Shown here: piece by piece, positions 53,596-62,061 of the stretch
Numbering within the stretch: position 1 is the stretch's first letter
Layout: each line of letters starts with the position of its first letter
DNA from: Aurantiacibacter aquimixticola
GTDB taxonomy: Bacteria > Pseudomonadota > Alphaproteobacteria > Sphingomonadales > Sphingomonadaceae
Direction: 5' to 3'
Length of the DNA stretch: 64,000 nucleotides
Assembly: GCF_003605475.1 (NCBI RefSeq)
Contig: NZ_RAHX01000001.1
Location: forward strand, 1,674,001-1,738,000
Position numbers and translations under genes: made by a program
The notes under the pieces: generated by a model
The model's database searches: none
The model's input: the letters and a program-made list of their open reading frames with translations, nothing else
What the model was told of the DNA's origin: nothing

Positions 53596-53802
53596 TCACT
53601 CTCCTTTTGTGGGGCGTCCGCGCTTCGCGCGCGGCGTCACCGGCACGTCAATGCCGCGCTTCTTCAGCGCTTCGCGCATCAGGACTTCGATCTCGGCGTT
53701 CACCGAGCGCAGTTCCTTGGCAGCGAGACGCTCCACCGCATCGTGGAGCGCCGGATCGAGCCGCAGCGCGAACGCTTTCGTTGGTTTCGGCTTCGCGGCC
53801 AT
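53596..53802 (-). CDS. Arc-type ribbon-helix-helix DNA-binding protein
   Basis: A 68-residue protein. The pattern AFALRLDPALHDAVERLAAKELRSVNAEIEVLMREALKKRG fits the ribbon-helix-helix fold, with a beta strand (FALRLDP) that contacts DNA and two helices, followed by a basic tail. It resembles Arc/MetJ/HicB-C-terminal proteins but no toxin partner is present. It lies 6 bases after the SPFH gene, and an AT-rich palindrome before that gene would be a natural site for autoregulation. Confidence 0.75.
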   Translation of the reverse strand: MAAKPKPTKAFALRLDPALHDAVERLAAKELRSVNAEIEVLMREALKKRGIDVPVTPRAKRGRPTKGE

Positions 53803-53808
53803 TGGCAG

Positions 53809-54720
53809 CTACTGGTAAAGCGACCCTGCATTGACGACCGGGTTCACATCCCGCTCGCCGCACAGCACCACCATGAGGTTCGACACCATGGCCGCGCGCC
53901 GTTCGTCATCGAGATGCACGATATCGTCGGCGCTCAGCTTCTCCAGCGCCATTTCTACCATGCTGACCGCGCCCATCACCAGCTTGGCACGCGCAGCGAT
54001 CACCGCTTCGGCCTGCTGACGGCGCAGCATCGCTCCGGCAATCTCGCTCGCATAGGCCAGGTGTGTCAGGCTGGCTTCGTCCACCACGACGCCGGCGGGG
54101 GCCAGCCGCTCGTTGAACTCGGCCTGCAATTCGGAATTCACGACGTCCGGGCTGCCGCGCAGCGTTGTCTCGTTTTCCTCGAAATCGTCATAGGGATGGC
54201 GCGCACCGACCGTGCGCAGGCCCGCCTCGATCTGGATGTTCACGAATTCCTTGTAATCATCGACATCGAACACCGCCTGTGCCGTGTCCTTCACGCGCCA
54301 CACCACGTTGCAGGCAATGTCGACCGGGTTGCCGCGCTTGTCATTGATTTTGATCCGTTCGGAATGGATATTGTGCGCGCGCACGCTCACCTTCTTCTTG
54401 CCCATCCACGGCCAGATCCAGCGAAGGCCTTCGGTACGATCGGTTCCACGATATTCGCCGAATAGCGTGATGACTGCGCCCTGATTGGGCTGGATCATGT
54501 AGAAACCGATGGAAGCGAATAGGCTGACGAAGAAGGTGATCACGCAGGCCCACATCGGCACGGCAAAGGCGGCGCCCATGTCTTTCAAATCCATCGCCAT
54601 CACGAACAGCCAGACGGCCACGCCAAGCAGGGCGAGCGTGACTGCCAGCATCAGAAATCCGTTGAAGCCGCTCGCCGAGCGCTCCCGGCTACGCACCATT
54701 GGCGTGTGTTCGTCGATCAT
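53809..54720 (-). CDS. SPFH/Band 7 domain membrane protein
   Basis: A 303-residue protein of the SPFH (stomatin/prohibitin/flotillin) superfamily. Two membrane helices lie at about residues 20-45 and 55-75, followed by the SPFH domain (about 75-240) with FYMIQPNQGAVITLFGEYRGT and CNVVWRVKDTAQAVF, and a helical oligomerisation tail (LRRQQAEAVIAARAKLVMGAV). Such proteins form membrane microdomain scaffolds or chaperone complexes. The ribosome site AGGAGG is 7 bases before the ATG. It heads an operon with the RHH and small membrane genes. Confidence 0.9.
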   Translation of the reverse strand: MIDEHTPMVRSRERSASGFNGFLMLAVTLALLGVAVWLFVMAMDLKDMGAAFAVPMWACVITFFVSLFASIGFYMIQPNQGAVITLFGEYRGTDRTEGLRWIWPWMGKKKVSVRAHNIHSERIKINDKRGNPVDIACNVVWRVKDTAQAVFDVDDYKEFVNIQIEAGLRTVGARHPYDDFEENETTLRGSPDVVNSELQAEFNERLAPAGVVVDEASLTHLAYASEIAGAMLRRQQAEAVIAARAKLVMGAVSMVEMALEKLSADDIVHLDDERRAAMVSNLMVVLCGERDVNPVVNAGSLYQ

Positions 54721-54779
54721 CCCATGTCCTCCTGTTCAATAAATATGATATCACTATTATATCGCTTATCAGGTTTTGG
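54721..54779 (-). promoter_or_regulatory. AT-rich promoter/operator of the SPFH operon
   Basis: An island of A+T in a GC-rich chromosome directly before the SPFH ribosome site. TGATATCA at 54746-54753 is a perfect palindrome. GATAT at 54747-54751 and ATATC at 54759-54763 form a wider inverted repeat, with another TTATCA at about 54767-54772. This could bind the RHH protein encoded in the same operon or a PadR/Xre-type regulator encoded elsewhere. Confidence 0.5.
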
Positions 54780-54800
54780 CAAGGATGATCGCTTCAATCT

Positions 54801-56600
54801 TCAGTGGTCCCGCACCGCTTTCAGAAAAGCGCCTCCATAGGCGGCAAGCTTTTTCTCTCCCACGCCCGGCAGTGCGGAGAGTTCGGCCAGCGAGGAAGGC
54901 CGGGTGGCGGCGATTTCGCGAAGCACCGCATCGTGGAAGATCACGTAGGGTGGGACGCCCGCTTCCACCGCAAGATCGCGGCGCAAGGTGCGCAGTGCAT
55001 CGAACAGCGGATCGCCAACCGGATTCGGCGTCTGATCGCCACGGCTCTTGCGCCGACGCTCTCGCTTGGGCGGCAGGACGATTTCGACCTCGCGCTCGCC
55101 TGTCAGGATGGCGCGGGCCTCGCCCGCCAGCTCGAGCCCGCCATGGGCATTCGCCACCAGCGCGCCCTGAGCCTGCAGCGCGCGGGCGAGCGGCTTGAGT
55201 AGCGGGGCGTCTTCTTCCGCGACGATGCCGAAGACCGATAGATCGTCATGTCCGCGCTGGCGCACTCGCTCATCCGCATCTCCCGTTAGCACCTTGGCCA
55301 GATGGCCGAGGCCGTAGCTCTGGCCCGTGCGATAGGCGGCGGAGAGCAGCTTGCGCGCCAGCTCGGTGGCGTCGGCAACCTTGGGCGGATTGAGGCAATT
55401 GTCGCAATTGCCACAGATCTGCGGCGGATCTTCGCCGAAATGGCGCAGCAGCACCGCTCGGCGACATCCCGGCGTCTCCACGAGGCCCGCCAGCGCATCA
55501 AGGCGAGCGCGCTCGCCGGCCTGCCGTGCATTTTCCATCTCTCCGAGGCGCTGACGTGCGGTGGCGAAATCGCCAGCGCCCCACAGCATGACGGCGCGCG
55601 CGGGATCGCCATCCCGCCCGGCTCGCCCCGTTTCCTGGTAATAGCCCTCGATGGATTTCGGAATGCCCGCATGCGCGACGAAGCGGACATCCGGTTTGTC
55701 GATCCCCATGCCGAACGCCACTGTGGCGACGATCACCATGTCCTCGCTGGCGACGAAAGCGGCCTGGTTCTCGCTGCGGACCTGCGGATCGAGTCCGGCG
55801 TGATAGGGGCGCACCGGCCTTCCAGTCTGCTCGCCGAGCTGCTGGGCCAGTTTCTCGACCCGCGCCCTGGTGGGGGCATAGACAATGCCCGGCCCGGGCG
55901 TCGCCGCCATCAATTCTGCGACTTGTTTGGCCGCATTCGTGCGCTGGCCGATCTCGTAGCGGATATTGGGCCGGTCGAAGCCCGCCAGCACGAGGCCGTC
56001 TTCAGGGACACCCAGCTGGGTGAGGATGTCGGCCCGAGTGTGCGCATCCGCGGTCGCGGTCAGGGCCAGGCGCGGGACATGCGCGAACGCGTCCATCAAC
56101 GGGCGCAGCTGGCGATAGTCCGGGCGAAAATCGTGGCCCCATTCGGAAACGCAATGGGCCTCGTCCACTGCGAAGAGCGCCAGCGGTGCGCTCTTCAACA
56201 GATCGCGAAATCCGGGCTGCGAAGCGCGTTCGGGCGCCACATAGAGCAGGTCCAGATCGCCTGCCCTGAAGGCATCCATGGTCTCACGCCAATCGGCATC
56301 GACGCTGGTGAGTGTCGCTGCCCGAATCCCGTTCGCCCGGGCGCTGCGCAGCTGATCGTGCATCAAGGCGATCAGCGGCGAAATGACGATGCAGGTGCCC
56401 TCGAGCATGACGGCGGGAAGTTGATATGTCAGCGATTTGCCCGCGCCCGTTGGCATGACAGCCAGCGTCGATTCCCCGCCGAGCACGCGCGCCAGCACGT
56501 CCTCCTGCGCGCCGCGAAAGCTCTCATAACCGAAAATTCGCCTCAGTTCCTCGCGCGCGTTGTCGAGATTGGGCGAGGCAAGGCTGGCTGTGGAGGACAT
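54801..56600 (-). CDS. recQ: ATP-dependent DNA helicase RecQ
   Basis: A 599-residue 3'-5' helicase of recombination and fork repair. Motif I is MPTGAGKSLTYQLP, motif II is DEAH within FAVDEAHCVSEWGHDFRPDY, and the second RecA-like lobe has the RecQ QETGRAGRDG motif VI. The zinc-binding RQC part shows CRRAVLLRHFGEDPPQICGNCDNC, and the HRDC domain near the C terminus has LFDALRTLRRDLAVEAGVPPYVIF. All three RecQ domains are complete. The ATG at 56600 (MSSTASLASPN) is the likely start; the longer frame to 56732 lacks homology. It is divergent from the lipoprotein pair. Confidence 0.96.
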   Translation of the reverse strand: MSSTASLASPNLDNAREELRRIFGYESFRGAQEDVLARVLGGESTLAVMPTGAGKSLTYQLPAVMLEGTCIVISPLIALMHDQLRSARANGIRAATLTSVDADWRETMDAFRAGDLDLLYVAPERASQPGFRDLLKSAPLALFAVDEAHCVSEWGHDFRPDYRQLRPLMDAFAHVPRLALTATADAHTRADILTQLGVPEDGLVLAGFDRPNIRYEIGQRTNAAKQVAELMAATPGPGIVYAPTRARVEKLAQQLGEQTGRPVRPYHAGLDPQVRSENQAAFVASEDMVIVATVAFGMGIDKPDVRFVAHAGIPKSIEGYYQETGRAGRDGDPARAVMLWGAGDFATARQRLGEMENARQAGERARLDALAGLVETPGCRRAVLLRHFGEDPPQICGNCDNCLNPPKVADATELARKLLSAAYRTGQSYGLGHLAKVLTGDADERVRQRGHDDLSVFGIVAEEDAPLLKPLARALQAQGALVANAHGGLELAGEARAILTGEREVEIVLPPKRERRRKSRGDQTPNPVGDPLFDALRTLRRDLAVEAGVPPYVIFHDAVLREIAATRPSSLAELSALPGVGEKKLAAYGGAFLKAVRDH

Positions 56601-56716
56601 GGCGCTCCGTCTGCCAGATCGGTCCTCTCGCCGCCAGCCGGGCATAAGCGCGTTTCCACGTGCGGCGCGCCGCGCTATGGCGGTGCCGGACCCACCACAG
56701 GATGAGAGTACCTGAC

Positions 56717-57040
56717 ATGAAGAAACTTGCATTCGCCACCGTCGCCGCCGCTTTCGCGCTCAGCGCATGCGGGGAGTCCACCGATGCTTCCGAAGAAGCG
56801 GTGCCCGACACGGTCGAAGTGGAAGCCGATGAAGCCATGGCCGACATGCCCGAGCCCGTCGAGGACGACGCAGGCACTGCGATGACCGACGAGGAAGTCG
56901 AAACAAACTTGAATGTCGGCGAGGAAGAGGCTGAGGCCGCTGCCGACCGCGCGACCGAGACCGTCGACGATGCACTCGCCGCGGCAGAAGCCGCAAGCGC
57001 CGAGATGGAAGGCGAAACCGAGGTCGAAGCCGAAGACTGA
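56717..57040 (+). CDS. Small acidic lipoprotein
   Basis: A 107-residue protein. Its N terminus MKKLAFATVAAAFALSAC has a lipobox (LSAC, Cys at about residue 18), so it is a predicted lipoprotein. The mature part is very acidic (Glu/Asp/Ala-rich: EAVPDTVEVEADEAMADM and similar) with no hydrophobic core, and looks disordered or a loose coiled coil. No family recognised. The stop overlaps the next small lipoprotein by one base (TGATG). Alternative outer- or inner-membrane sorting cannot be judged. Confidence 0.7.
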   Translation: MKKLAFATVAAAFALSACGESTDASEEAVPDTVEVEADEAMADMPEPVEDDAGTAMTDEEVETNLNVGEEEAEAAADRATETVDDALAAAEAASAEMEGETEVEAED

Positions 57041-57210
57041 TGCCACCGCGCCGCACCCTCGGTCTGCTGGCCCTGGGTGCGGCGCTGGCCGCATGCGGCG
57101 ACACGGCTGCGCGCGAACCTGCCGTGGAGCCGGTGCATGAAAACGAGAGCCGCGCCCTCGCCGATGCCGCCGCCATGCTCGAAGAGCGGCCCGAGGATGG
57201 TATCGAGTGA
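57040..57210 (+). CDS. Very small predicted lipoprotein
   Basis: A 56-residue frame starting at the ATG overlapping the previous stop. MPPRRTLGLLALGAALAAC gives a lipobox (LAAC), followed by about 37 residues rich in Glu, Ala and Pro, ending GIE. Third codon positions are mostly G or C, as in real genes here. The pair with the upstream acidic lipoprotein suggests they are made together, but neither function is known. It is close enough to phhA (36 bases) to share its transcript. Confidence 0.55.
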   Translation: MPPRRTLGLLALGAALAACGDTAAREPAVEPVHENESRALADAAAMLEERPEDGIE

Positions 57211-57246
57211 AACTGGATCGCAAGTTTTGCGTATGATAGACTGCGC

Positions 57247-58209
57247 ATGATGACCGAGCTTGCCGAAAAAGAGCGCCTTGGCGCCGATCGCGCGGAAGAT
57301 TATTCCGCGCTTCCCGAAATTTCGCTCGACGTCTTCACCGCGCCGCTGAAGCGGCCAGAGCATGTCGGGCATGACTGGCTCGAACCGAAGCAGACCGAAT
57401 ACACGTCCGAAGACGACCGCATCTGGGACGATCTGTTCGCTCGCCAGATGGGGATACTGCCCGGGCGCGCTTGCTCCGCCATGCTCGAAGGGCTGGAGAA
57501 ACTCGATCTCGGCAAGGGCGGCGTGCCCGATTTCGGTGAGCTTTCCGAAGAGCTCGGCAAGCGCACCGGCTGGAGCGTCGTGCCGGTGCCAATGCTCATC
57601 CCCGATCACGTGTTTTTCTGGCATCTTGCCAACAGGCGTTTCCCGGCAGGCAATTTTATTCGCACACGCGAGACATTCGATTACATCCAAGAACCGGACG
57701 TCTTTCACGACGTCTTCGGGCACGTGCCGCTGCTGACCGATCCGGTGTTTGCCGACTACATGCAGGAATATGGCCGCGCCGGATGGAAGGCGATGCGCTA
57801 CAACCGGCTGAAAGCACTCGGTGCCCTCTACTGGTATACGGTCGAATTCGGTCTGATCATGGAAAATGGCGAGCCGCGCATCTTCGGCGCGGGCATATCG
57901 TCAGGGCCCACCGAGGCAGTTTTCGCGCTGGAAGCGGAAAGCCCCAATCGCATCATGCTGAACGTGGACCGCGTTATGCGTACCGATTATGTGATCGACG
58001 ACCTGCAACCGACTTATTTCGTGATCGAGAGCTTCGACGACCTCTATCGGCAGACGGTGGAGCGCGACTTCGACCGACTTTATCGCAGTCTCGGCCCAAG
58101 CTTTACCTACGCCAATTCGGCCATCATCGATGTCGACAATGTGCTGCAGCGCGGCACGCAGGAATATTTTCTTCGTGGCGGTCGTGGTTCTTCGGCGGAT
58201 CCCGTCTGA
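57247..58209 (+). CDS. phhA: Phenylalanine 4-monooxygenase
   Basis: A 320-residue iron- and pterin-dependent hydroxylase converting phenylalanine to tyrosine. Iron ligands are visible: His154 and His159 in VFHDVFGHVP, and Glu200 in LYWYTVEFGL. There is no N-terminal ACT regulatory domain, as usual for bacterial enzymes. Two adjacent ATG codons (57247 and 57250) are possible starts. The C-terminal extension after about 290 is slightly longer than in the short bacterial type. It ends at a bidirectional terminator facing a small lipoprotein gene. Confidence 0.96.
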   Translation: MMTELAEKERLGADRAEDYSALPEISLDVFTAPLKRPEHVGHDWLEPKQTEYTSEDDRIWDDLFARQMGILPGRACSAMLEGLEKLDLGKGGVPDFGELSEELGKRTGWSVVPVPMLIPDHVFFWHLANRRFPAGNFIRTRETFDYIQEPDVFHDVFGHVPLLTDPVFADYMQEYGRAGWKAMRYNRLKALGALYWYTVEFGLIMENGEPRIFGAGISSGPTEAVFALEAESPNRIMLNVDRVMRTDYVIDDLQPTYFVIESFDDLYRQTVERDFDRLYRSLGPSFTYANSAIIDVDNVLQRGTQEYFLRGGRGSSADPV

Positions 58210-58234
58210 GGCAAAGCGAAGTTCGACACGGCGA

Positions 58235-58272
58235 CAAAAAACCGGCGCTGGATCGCTCCAGCGCCGGTCTTT
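58235..58272. terminator. Bidirectional intrinsic terminator between phhA and an acidic lipoprotein gene
   Basis: A perfect 12-bp stem: ACCGGCGCTGGA at 58241-58252 and TCCAGCGCCGGT at 58257-58268, with a 4-base loop. On the minus strand it is followed by TTTTTT, so it efficiently ends the 58294-58539 gene. On the plus strand only CTTTC follows, a weaker end for phhA. Confidence 0.9.
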
Positions 58273-58293
58273 CGTAAGTCGGAAAAACCGAAC

Positions 58294-58539
58294 TTACATT
58301 TCGTCGATTTCGTCGGCCTGCTCTTCCATGGACTCTTCCATGGCGTCGGTCTGGTCGTCCATCGCGTCGGCCTGCTCGTCGGTGATGGCACCTTCGGCTT
58401 CCATCTCGTTGACCTGCGCGTCGCGGGTATCTTCCATCTCTTCGATGTTTTCTTCGGCTTCGTTTTCGGCGGCGCTGTCACAAGCGGCAACACCGAGGCC
58501 GAGAGCGGCGGCGGAAGCGAAAGCAATAATCTTCTTCAT
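58294..58539 (-). CDS. Small acidic lipoprotein
   Basis: An 81-residue protein with a signal sequence and lipobox GVAAC (Cys near residue 20). The mature part is highly acidic and Met/Glu-rich with quasi-repeats (EEMEDTRDAQVNEMEAEG, DAMDDQTDAMEESMEEQ), suggesting a helical or disordered anionic tail. It resembles the 56717-57040 lipoprotein in style and may be a paralogue. A strong terminator follows it. The function is unknown; an anionic surface coat, cation binding or stress role is speculation. Confidence 0.7.
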   Translation of the reverse strand: MKKIIAFASAAALGLGVAACDSAAENEAEENIEEMEDTRDAQVNEMEAEGAITDEQADAMDDQTDAMEESMEEQADEIDEM

Positions 58540-58554
58540 TTTTATTCCCCTTCA

Positions 58555-58585
58555 AAAGGCGAGGCGGCCCAACCGGGTCGCCTCG
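58555..58585 (-). terminator. Candidate terminator downstream of the GlsB-like gene
   Basis: CGAGGCG at 58560-58566 pairs with CGCCTCG at 58579-58585, extended inward by a CCC/GGG pair around a 4-base loop. On the minus strand the hairpin is followed by CCTTTTGAA, a short T-run. It lies between the stop of the 58624-58896 gene and the start of the small acidic lipoprotein. Confidence 0.6.
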
Positions 58586-58623
58586 AAAAAGAATGACCCG
58601 GCTTCCGGGCATTCCCGACTCGC

Positions 58624-58896
58624 TTAACGCAAAATGCGTCGTTGCAACAGGTTCAGGAAAAAAAGTGCGATGAGTGCGCCGAAAACGGACACGAACAGAG
58701 CGCCGACACTGTAGCGAGCCGACACCAGATCGCCGGCACCGATGGCGGGGGCGAACAGCAATCCCCCCAGTAGTGCACCCGCTACGCCCGAAGCAAGATG
58801 CTGCTGCATGCATCCCATGTCGCCCTCACGGCACTGCAGAAAAGCGGTGAGCCATCCCAGAATACCTCCGACAACAATCATGAACACAATGCCCAT
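58624..58896 (-). CDS. Small membrane protein, GlsB/YeaQ/YmgE-like
   Basis: A 90-residue protein with three hydrophobic segments: FMIVVGGILGWLTAFL, ASGVAGALLGGLLFAPAIG and YSVGALFVSVFGALIALFFL. A Gly-rich spacing similar to transglycosylase-associated (GlsB/YeaQ/YmgE) proteins is seen. Two cysteines (QCREGDMGC) in the first loop are unusual for that family. The ATG at 58896 has AAGGA upstream; an earlier start at 58935 would add a charged extension. The function of this family is not established. Confidence 0.7.
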   Translation of the reverse strand: MGIVFMIVVGGILGWLTAFLQCREGDMGCMQQHLASGVAGALLGGLLFAPAIGAGDLVSARYSVGALFVSVFGALIALFFLNLLQRRILR

Positions 58897-58984
58897 CGGG
58901 CCAATTCCTTGTGATACCTTCCTTCGCTCAAACACGTGCGAAAGTCGGTAGTTCCAAGCAATTGCGACGAATGGAGTGCGCAGA

Positions 58985-59830
58985 TCAGAAGAAAGCCAGC
59001 AGCGCGGCGCCCATCGCGATGCGATAGACGACGAACACCATCATCGACGCTTTCTTCAGGAAATTCATGAGGAACGCCATGGTGAGGAACGCCGCGACGA
59101 AGGTCAGCGCGCCGGTAATGATCGCTTCCTGCAACAATGCACCATCGGCCGCCAGCAGGTCTGGGACGATCAACACGCCCGCACCAGCCACGGCAGGGAT
59201 CGACAGGAGAAAGGAGAAGCGCGCCGCCTCCACCCGCTCGAAACCGAGCGCGCGGGCAGCCGTCATCGTCACGCCGGAGCGGCTGGTGCCGGGAATCAGC
59301 GCAAGTGCCTGCGCAATGCCGACGAGCAGTCCGTCCTTCCACGTCATGTCTTCATAACTGCGGTGGGTCGGGCCGAACTTGTCCGCGAGGCCAAGCAGGA
59401 TCCCGTAAACGATGAGGTTCACCGCGATCAGGTCCGTGAAACGCAGCGAAGCGAGCAGGTCGTCATCGACGACGGTCAAGCCGAACCAAGCCTCGGCAAT
59501 CGAATTCAGAAAACCCAACTTGATGGAGAGGCCGAGGATGACCGCCGGAATCGTGCCGAGGATGATCCACCAGAAGAGCCGCTTTTCCCGCGGAGCGCTG
59601 CCGATGCCGATCGTGGCGAAACCTCCGCGCGCCAGGCCCGCCACGTCCTTGAAGAAATACACGATGATCGCGAGCAGCGAGCCGACATGAACCGCGATGT
59701 CCAGCATCGGGCCCTGATCTTCCGCTCCGGTGAAAACCGGCACCAGGATCAAGTGGCCGGAGGAGGAGATCGGCAGAAATTCGGTGACCCCCTGCACGAT
59801 GGCGAGAATCAGCATCTGGAGGAAAGTCAT
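58985..59830 (-). CDS. uppP: Undecaprenyl-diphosphate phosphatase
   Basis: A 281-residue inner-membrane phosphatase that recycles the lipid carrier of cell-wall synthesis and confers bacitracin tolerance. The two active-site motifs are present: VQGVTEFLPISSSGHLIL (Glu/Ser-rich, about residues 13-30) and LIPGTSRSGVTMTAARALG (PGxSRSxxT, about 165-183). About eight helices. Length is close to E. coli BacA. It stands alone on the minus strand. Confidence 0.96.
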   Translation of the reverse strand: MTFLQMLILAIVQGVTEFLPISSSGHLILVPVFTGAEDQGPMLDIAVHVGSLLAIIVYFFKDVAGLARGGFATIGIGSAPREKRLFWWIILGTIPAVILGLSIKLGFLNSIAEAWFGLTVVDDDLLASLRFTDLIAVNLIVYGILLGLADKFGPTHRSYEDMTWKDGLLVGIAQALALIPGTSRSGVTMTAARALGFERVEAARFSFLLSIPAVAGAGVLIVPDLLAADGALLQEAIITGALTFVAAFLTMAFLMNFLKKASMMVFVVYRIAMGAALLAFF

Positions 59831-59884
59831 GCGCGGGCGGCGTCCCTGATAGTCGGCGCTTTCGGAAGTCTCAGCGCCTCATAC

Positions 59885-59914
59885 GAGAAGGGGGCGAAGT
59901 CAACCCTCGCCCCC
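59885..59914 (-). terminator. Candidate terminator after the M13 peptidase gene
   Basis: GGGGGCGA at 59890-59897 pairs perfectly over 8 bases with TCGCCCCC at 59907-59914, with a 9-base loop. On the minus strand the following bases are TTCTCG, only weakly T-rich, so it is a moderate terminator candidate for the peptidase transcript. Confidence 0.4.
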
Positions 59915-59940
59915 TCCGATCGATATTCCGTTCGATACAC

Positions 59941-62061
59941 TTACCAGATGCGGATGCGATCTTGCGGCGCCAGGTACAGATCGTCGTCAGCCGTCACGTT
60001 GAACGCATCGTACCACGCGTCGAGGTGACGCACCGCATTGTTGAGGCGGAATTCGCCCGGCGGGTGGTTGGCCGTCATCACGCGGTTGCGCAGCGATTCC
60101 TCGCGCTCCATCGAACGCCAGATCTGTGCATAGCCGAGGAAGAAGCGCTGGTCGCCGGTCAACCCGTCGATCACAGGGGCCTCCTCGCCATTCAGCGAAA
60201 GGCGATAGGCGTTATAGGCCATCTGCAAGCCGACCACGTCGCCCAGCGTTTCGCCCATGGACTGGCCGGCACGCAGGCAGACCGGGCCTTCCGGGCTGTC
60301 GACCGGGCAATAGCTTTCAATGAATTCGCCCATCCGCTGGGTGAACTGCTCGAAGCCTTCGCGGTCTTCGTCCTGCCACCAGTTCCGCAGCGTGCCTGAT
60401 GCATCGTATTGCGAACCCTGATCGTCGTAGCCGTGGCCGATCTCATGACCGATCACCGCGCCGATACCGCCATAGTTCACGGCCGGATCGTTGTCCGCAT
60501 CGAAGAAAGGACGCTGCAGGATCGCGGCCGGGAAGACAATGCGATTGGTCAGCGGAGAATAATACGCATTCACCGTCTGCGGCAGCATGCCCCACTCGCT
60601 GGGGTCCACCTTCGTGCCGAGGCGCGAAAGGTTGTCGGCAATGCCCCATGCGCGCGCATTGATGGCATTGGCCAACGGGTCGTCCGCCGAGATCTCGAGG
60701 CCTTCATAGGTCTCGAACTCGTCCGGATAGCCGACCATCGGCACGAAGCCCTCGAGCTTGCCCCGCGCTTCGGTCACGGTCGCGGGCGTCATCCACTCGT
60801 TCGCGTCGAGCGACATGGACATGGCGCGCGAGAGATTGCCGACGAGCTCCTCCATCTGCGCCTTGCTGGCAGCGGGGAAATACCGCTCGACATAGAGCGC
60901 GCCGAGCTGCTCGCCCAACTGGCCCTGTACGGCAGAGATTGCACGCTTCCATCGGTCCTGCTGCACTTCCTGGCCGCCGATGGTGCGGCCGTAGAAATCG
61001 AACACCGCCTCGTCGAGATCGCTGCTGAGCAGGGACGCATTCCCGGCGAGAAACTGCACGGCCATGTAGGCTTTCAGGGTCGCCAGCGGTGTCTCGGTCA
61101 GCAGCTCCATCATGGCCGGCAAGCCGCCGCCCATCATTGCCAGCTGCGCTTCGGTGAGGCCGAGTTCTTCGACCTCCTCCTCGGTCGGAAGGATCTGACT
61201 GGTAAGGAAGCGCGTTTCATTGCCGAAACCGCCGGTCTCGATCACGGTATCGATAGGGAAATCCCCGGCCATCTCGCGCAGCTGATCCGGCGTCAATTCG
61301 TTGTAGATCAGCTGCGGCAGGCGCAGCATCTGGCGCGCCCATTCCAGCTCCGCCACGTCGCGCTCGAAAGCGTAGACCGAGCGGGCCGCTCCGGCGGCGT
61401 CCTCGTAACCGGCAGCGGTGAGCATCGTGGTCAGATAATCGACATATTTCTCGCGGATTTCCAGATTGCTCTCGGAATCGATGAGATAATAGTCGCGATC
61501 GGGCAGGCCCATGCCATCGAACCCGACTCGCGCAACATATTCGGTCGGGTTGCGGGCATCTGCGCCTACGCTCAAGCTGACGAGACCGGCATAGGCGGGC
61601 TCTTCGAACAGGGCGGCCAGTTCGGTCAGGTTCTGGGCCGAGTAGATTTCCTGTAGATAGGGCTGCGCCGGAGCGAGACCCGTGGCGTCGATCGCTTCGA
61701 CGTCGTAATATGCGTTATAAGCGTCGACGATGCGGCGGGCGGTGGTGCCTTGCGCGGGGTTCGAAGCGAGCAAGTCGTTCATCAGCGTGCGAACGTCCTC
61801 GCGCGACTGCTCGCCCAGCAGATCGAAGGCCCCGAAGCGGGATCGGTCCGCCGGAATTTCGTTCTCGCGGATCCACTTGCCGTTGACATAGGCGTTGAAA
61901 TTGTCGCCCGGATCCACCTCGGTGTCGATGGCGTCGAGCCCGACGCCCCACGTACCGAAGTTCATTTCCGGCAGTTCGTTCGTGTCGTCCTGCGCCATGG
62001 CGGGCGCGGCAAGCATCAGCCCGACGGCGGATACGGTAGTCGTAAGCATTGTGCGGATCAT
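59941..62061 (-). CDS. M13 family zinc metallopeptidase (neprilysin-like), exported
   Basis: A 706-residue endopeptidase with a signal peptide (MIRTMLTTTVSAVGLMLAAPAMAQ), so probably periplasmic. The zinc-binding HEIGH is at about residues 539-543 in VIGHEIGHGYDDQG. The third ligand Glu sits in GETLGDVVGLQMAYNAY. The N-terminal NAYVNGKWI and the NAYYSPLTNRIVFPAAILQ block are family hallmarks. It ends in the RIW tail typical of M13. A TTG five codons upstream (62076) is an alternative start. It cleaves peptides below about 40 residues. Confidence 0.95.
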   Translation of the reverse strand: MIRTMLTTTVSAVGLMLAAPAMAQDDTNELPEMNFGTWGVGLDAIDTEVDPGDNFNAYVNGKWIRENEIPADRSRFGAFDLLGEQSREDVRTLMNDLLASNPAQGTTARRIVDAYNAYYDVEAIDATGLAPAQPYLQEIYSAQNLTELAALFEEPAYAGLVSLSVGADARNPTEYVARVGFDGMGLPDRDYYLIDSESNLEIREKYVDYLTTMLTAAGYEDAAGAARSVYAFERDVAELEWARQMLRLPQLIYNELTPDQLREMAGDFPIDTVIETGGFGNETRFLTSQILPTEEEVEELGLTEAQLAMMGGGLPAMMELLTETPLATLKAYMAVQFLAGNASLLSSDLDEAVFDFYGRTIGGQEVQQDRWKRAISAVQGQLGEQLGALYVERYFPAASKAQMEELVGNLSRAMSMSLDANEWMTPATVTEARGKLEGFVPMVGYPDEFETYEGLEISADDPLANAINARAWGIADNLSRLGTKVDPSEWGMLPQTVNAYYSPLTNRIVFPAAILQRPFFDADNDPAVNYGGIGAVIGHEIGHGYDDQGSQYDASGTLRNWWQDEDREGFEQFTQRMGEFIESYCPVDSPEGPVCLRAGQSMGETLGDVVGLQMAYNAYRLSLNGEEAPVIDGLTGDQRFFLGYAQIWRSMEREESLRNRVMTANHPPGEFRLNNAVRHLDAWYDAFNVTADDDLYLAPQDRIRIW

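Noticed and set aside
53596..53802. Ribbon-helix-helix gene as antitoxin of a toxin-antitoxin pair
   Set aside because: No toxin-like gene adjacent; flanking genes are an SPFH protein and a small membrane protein.
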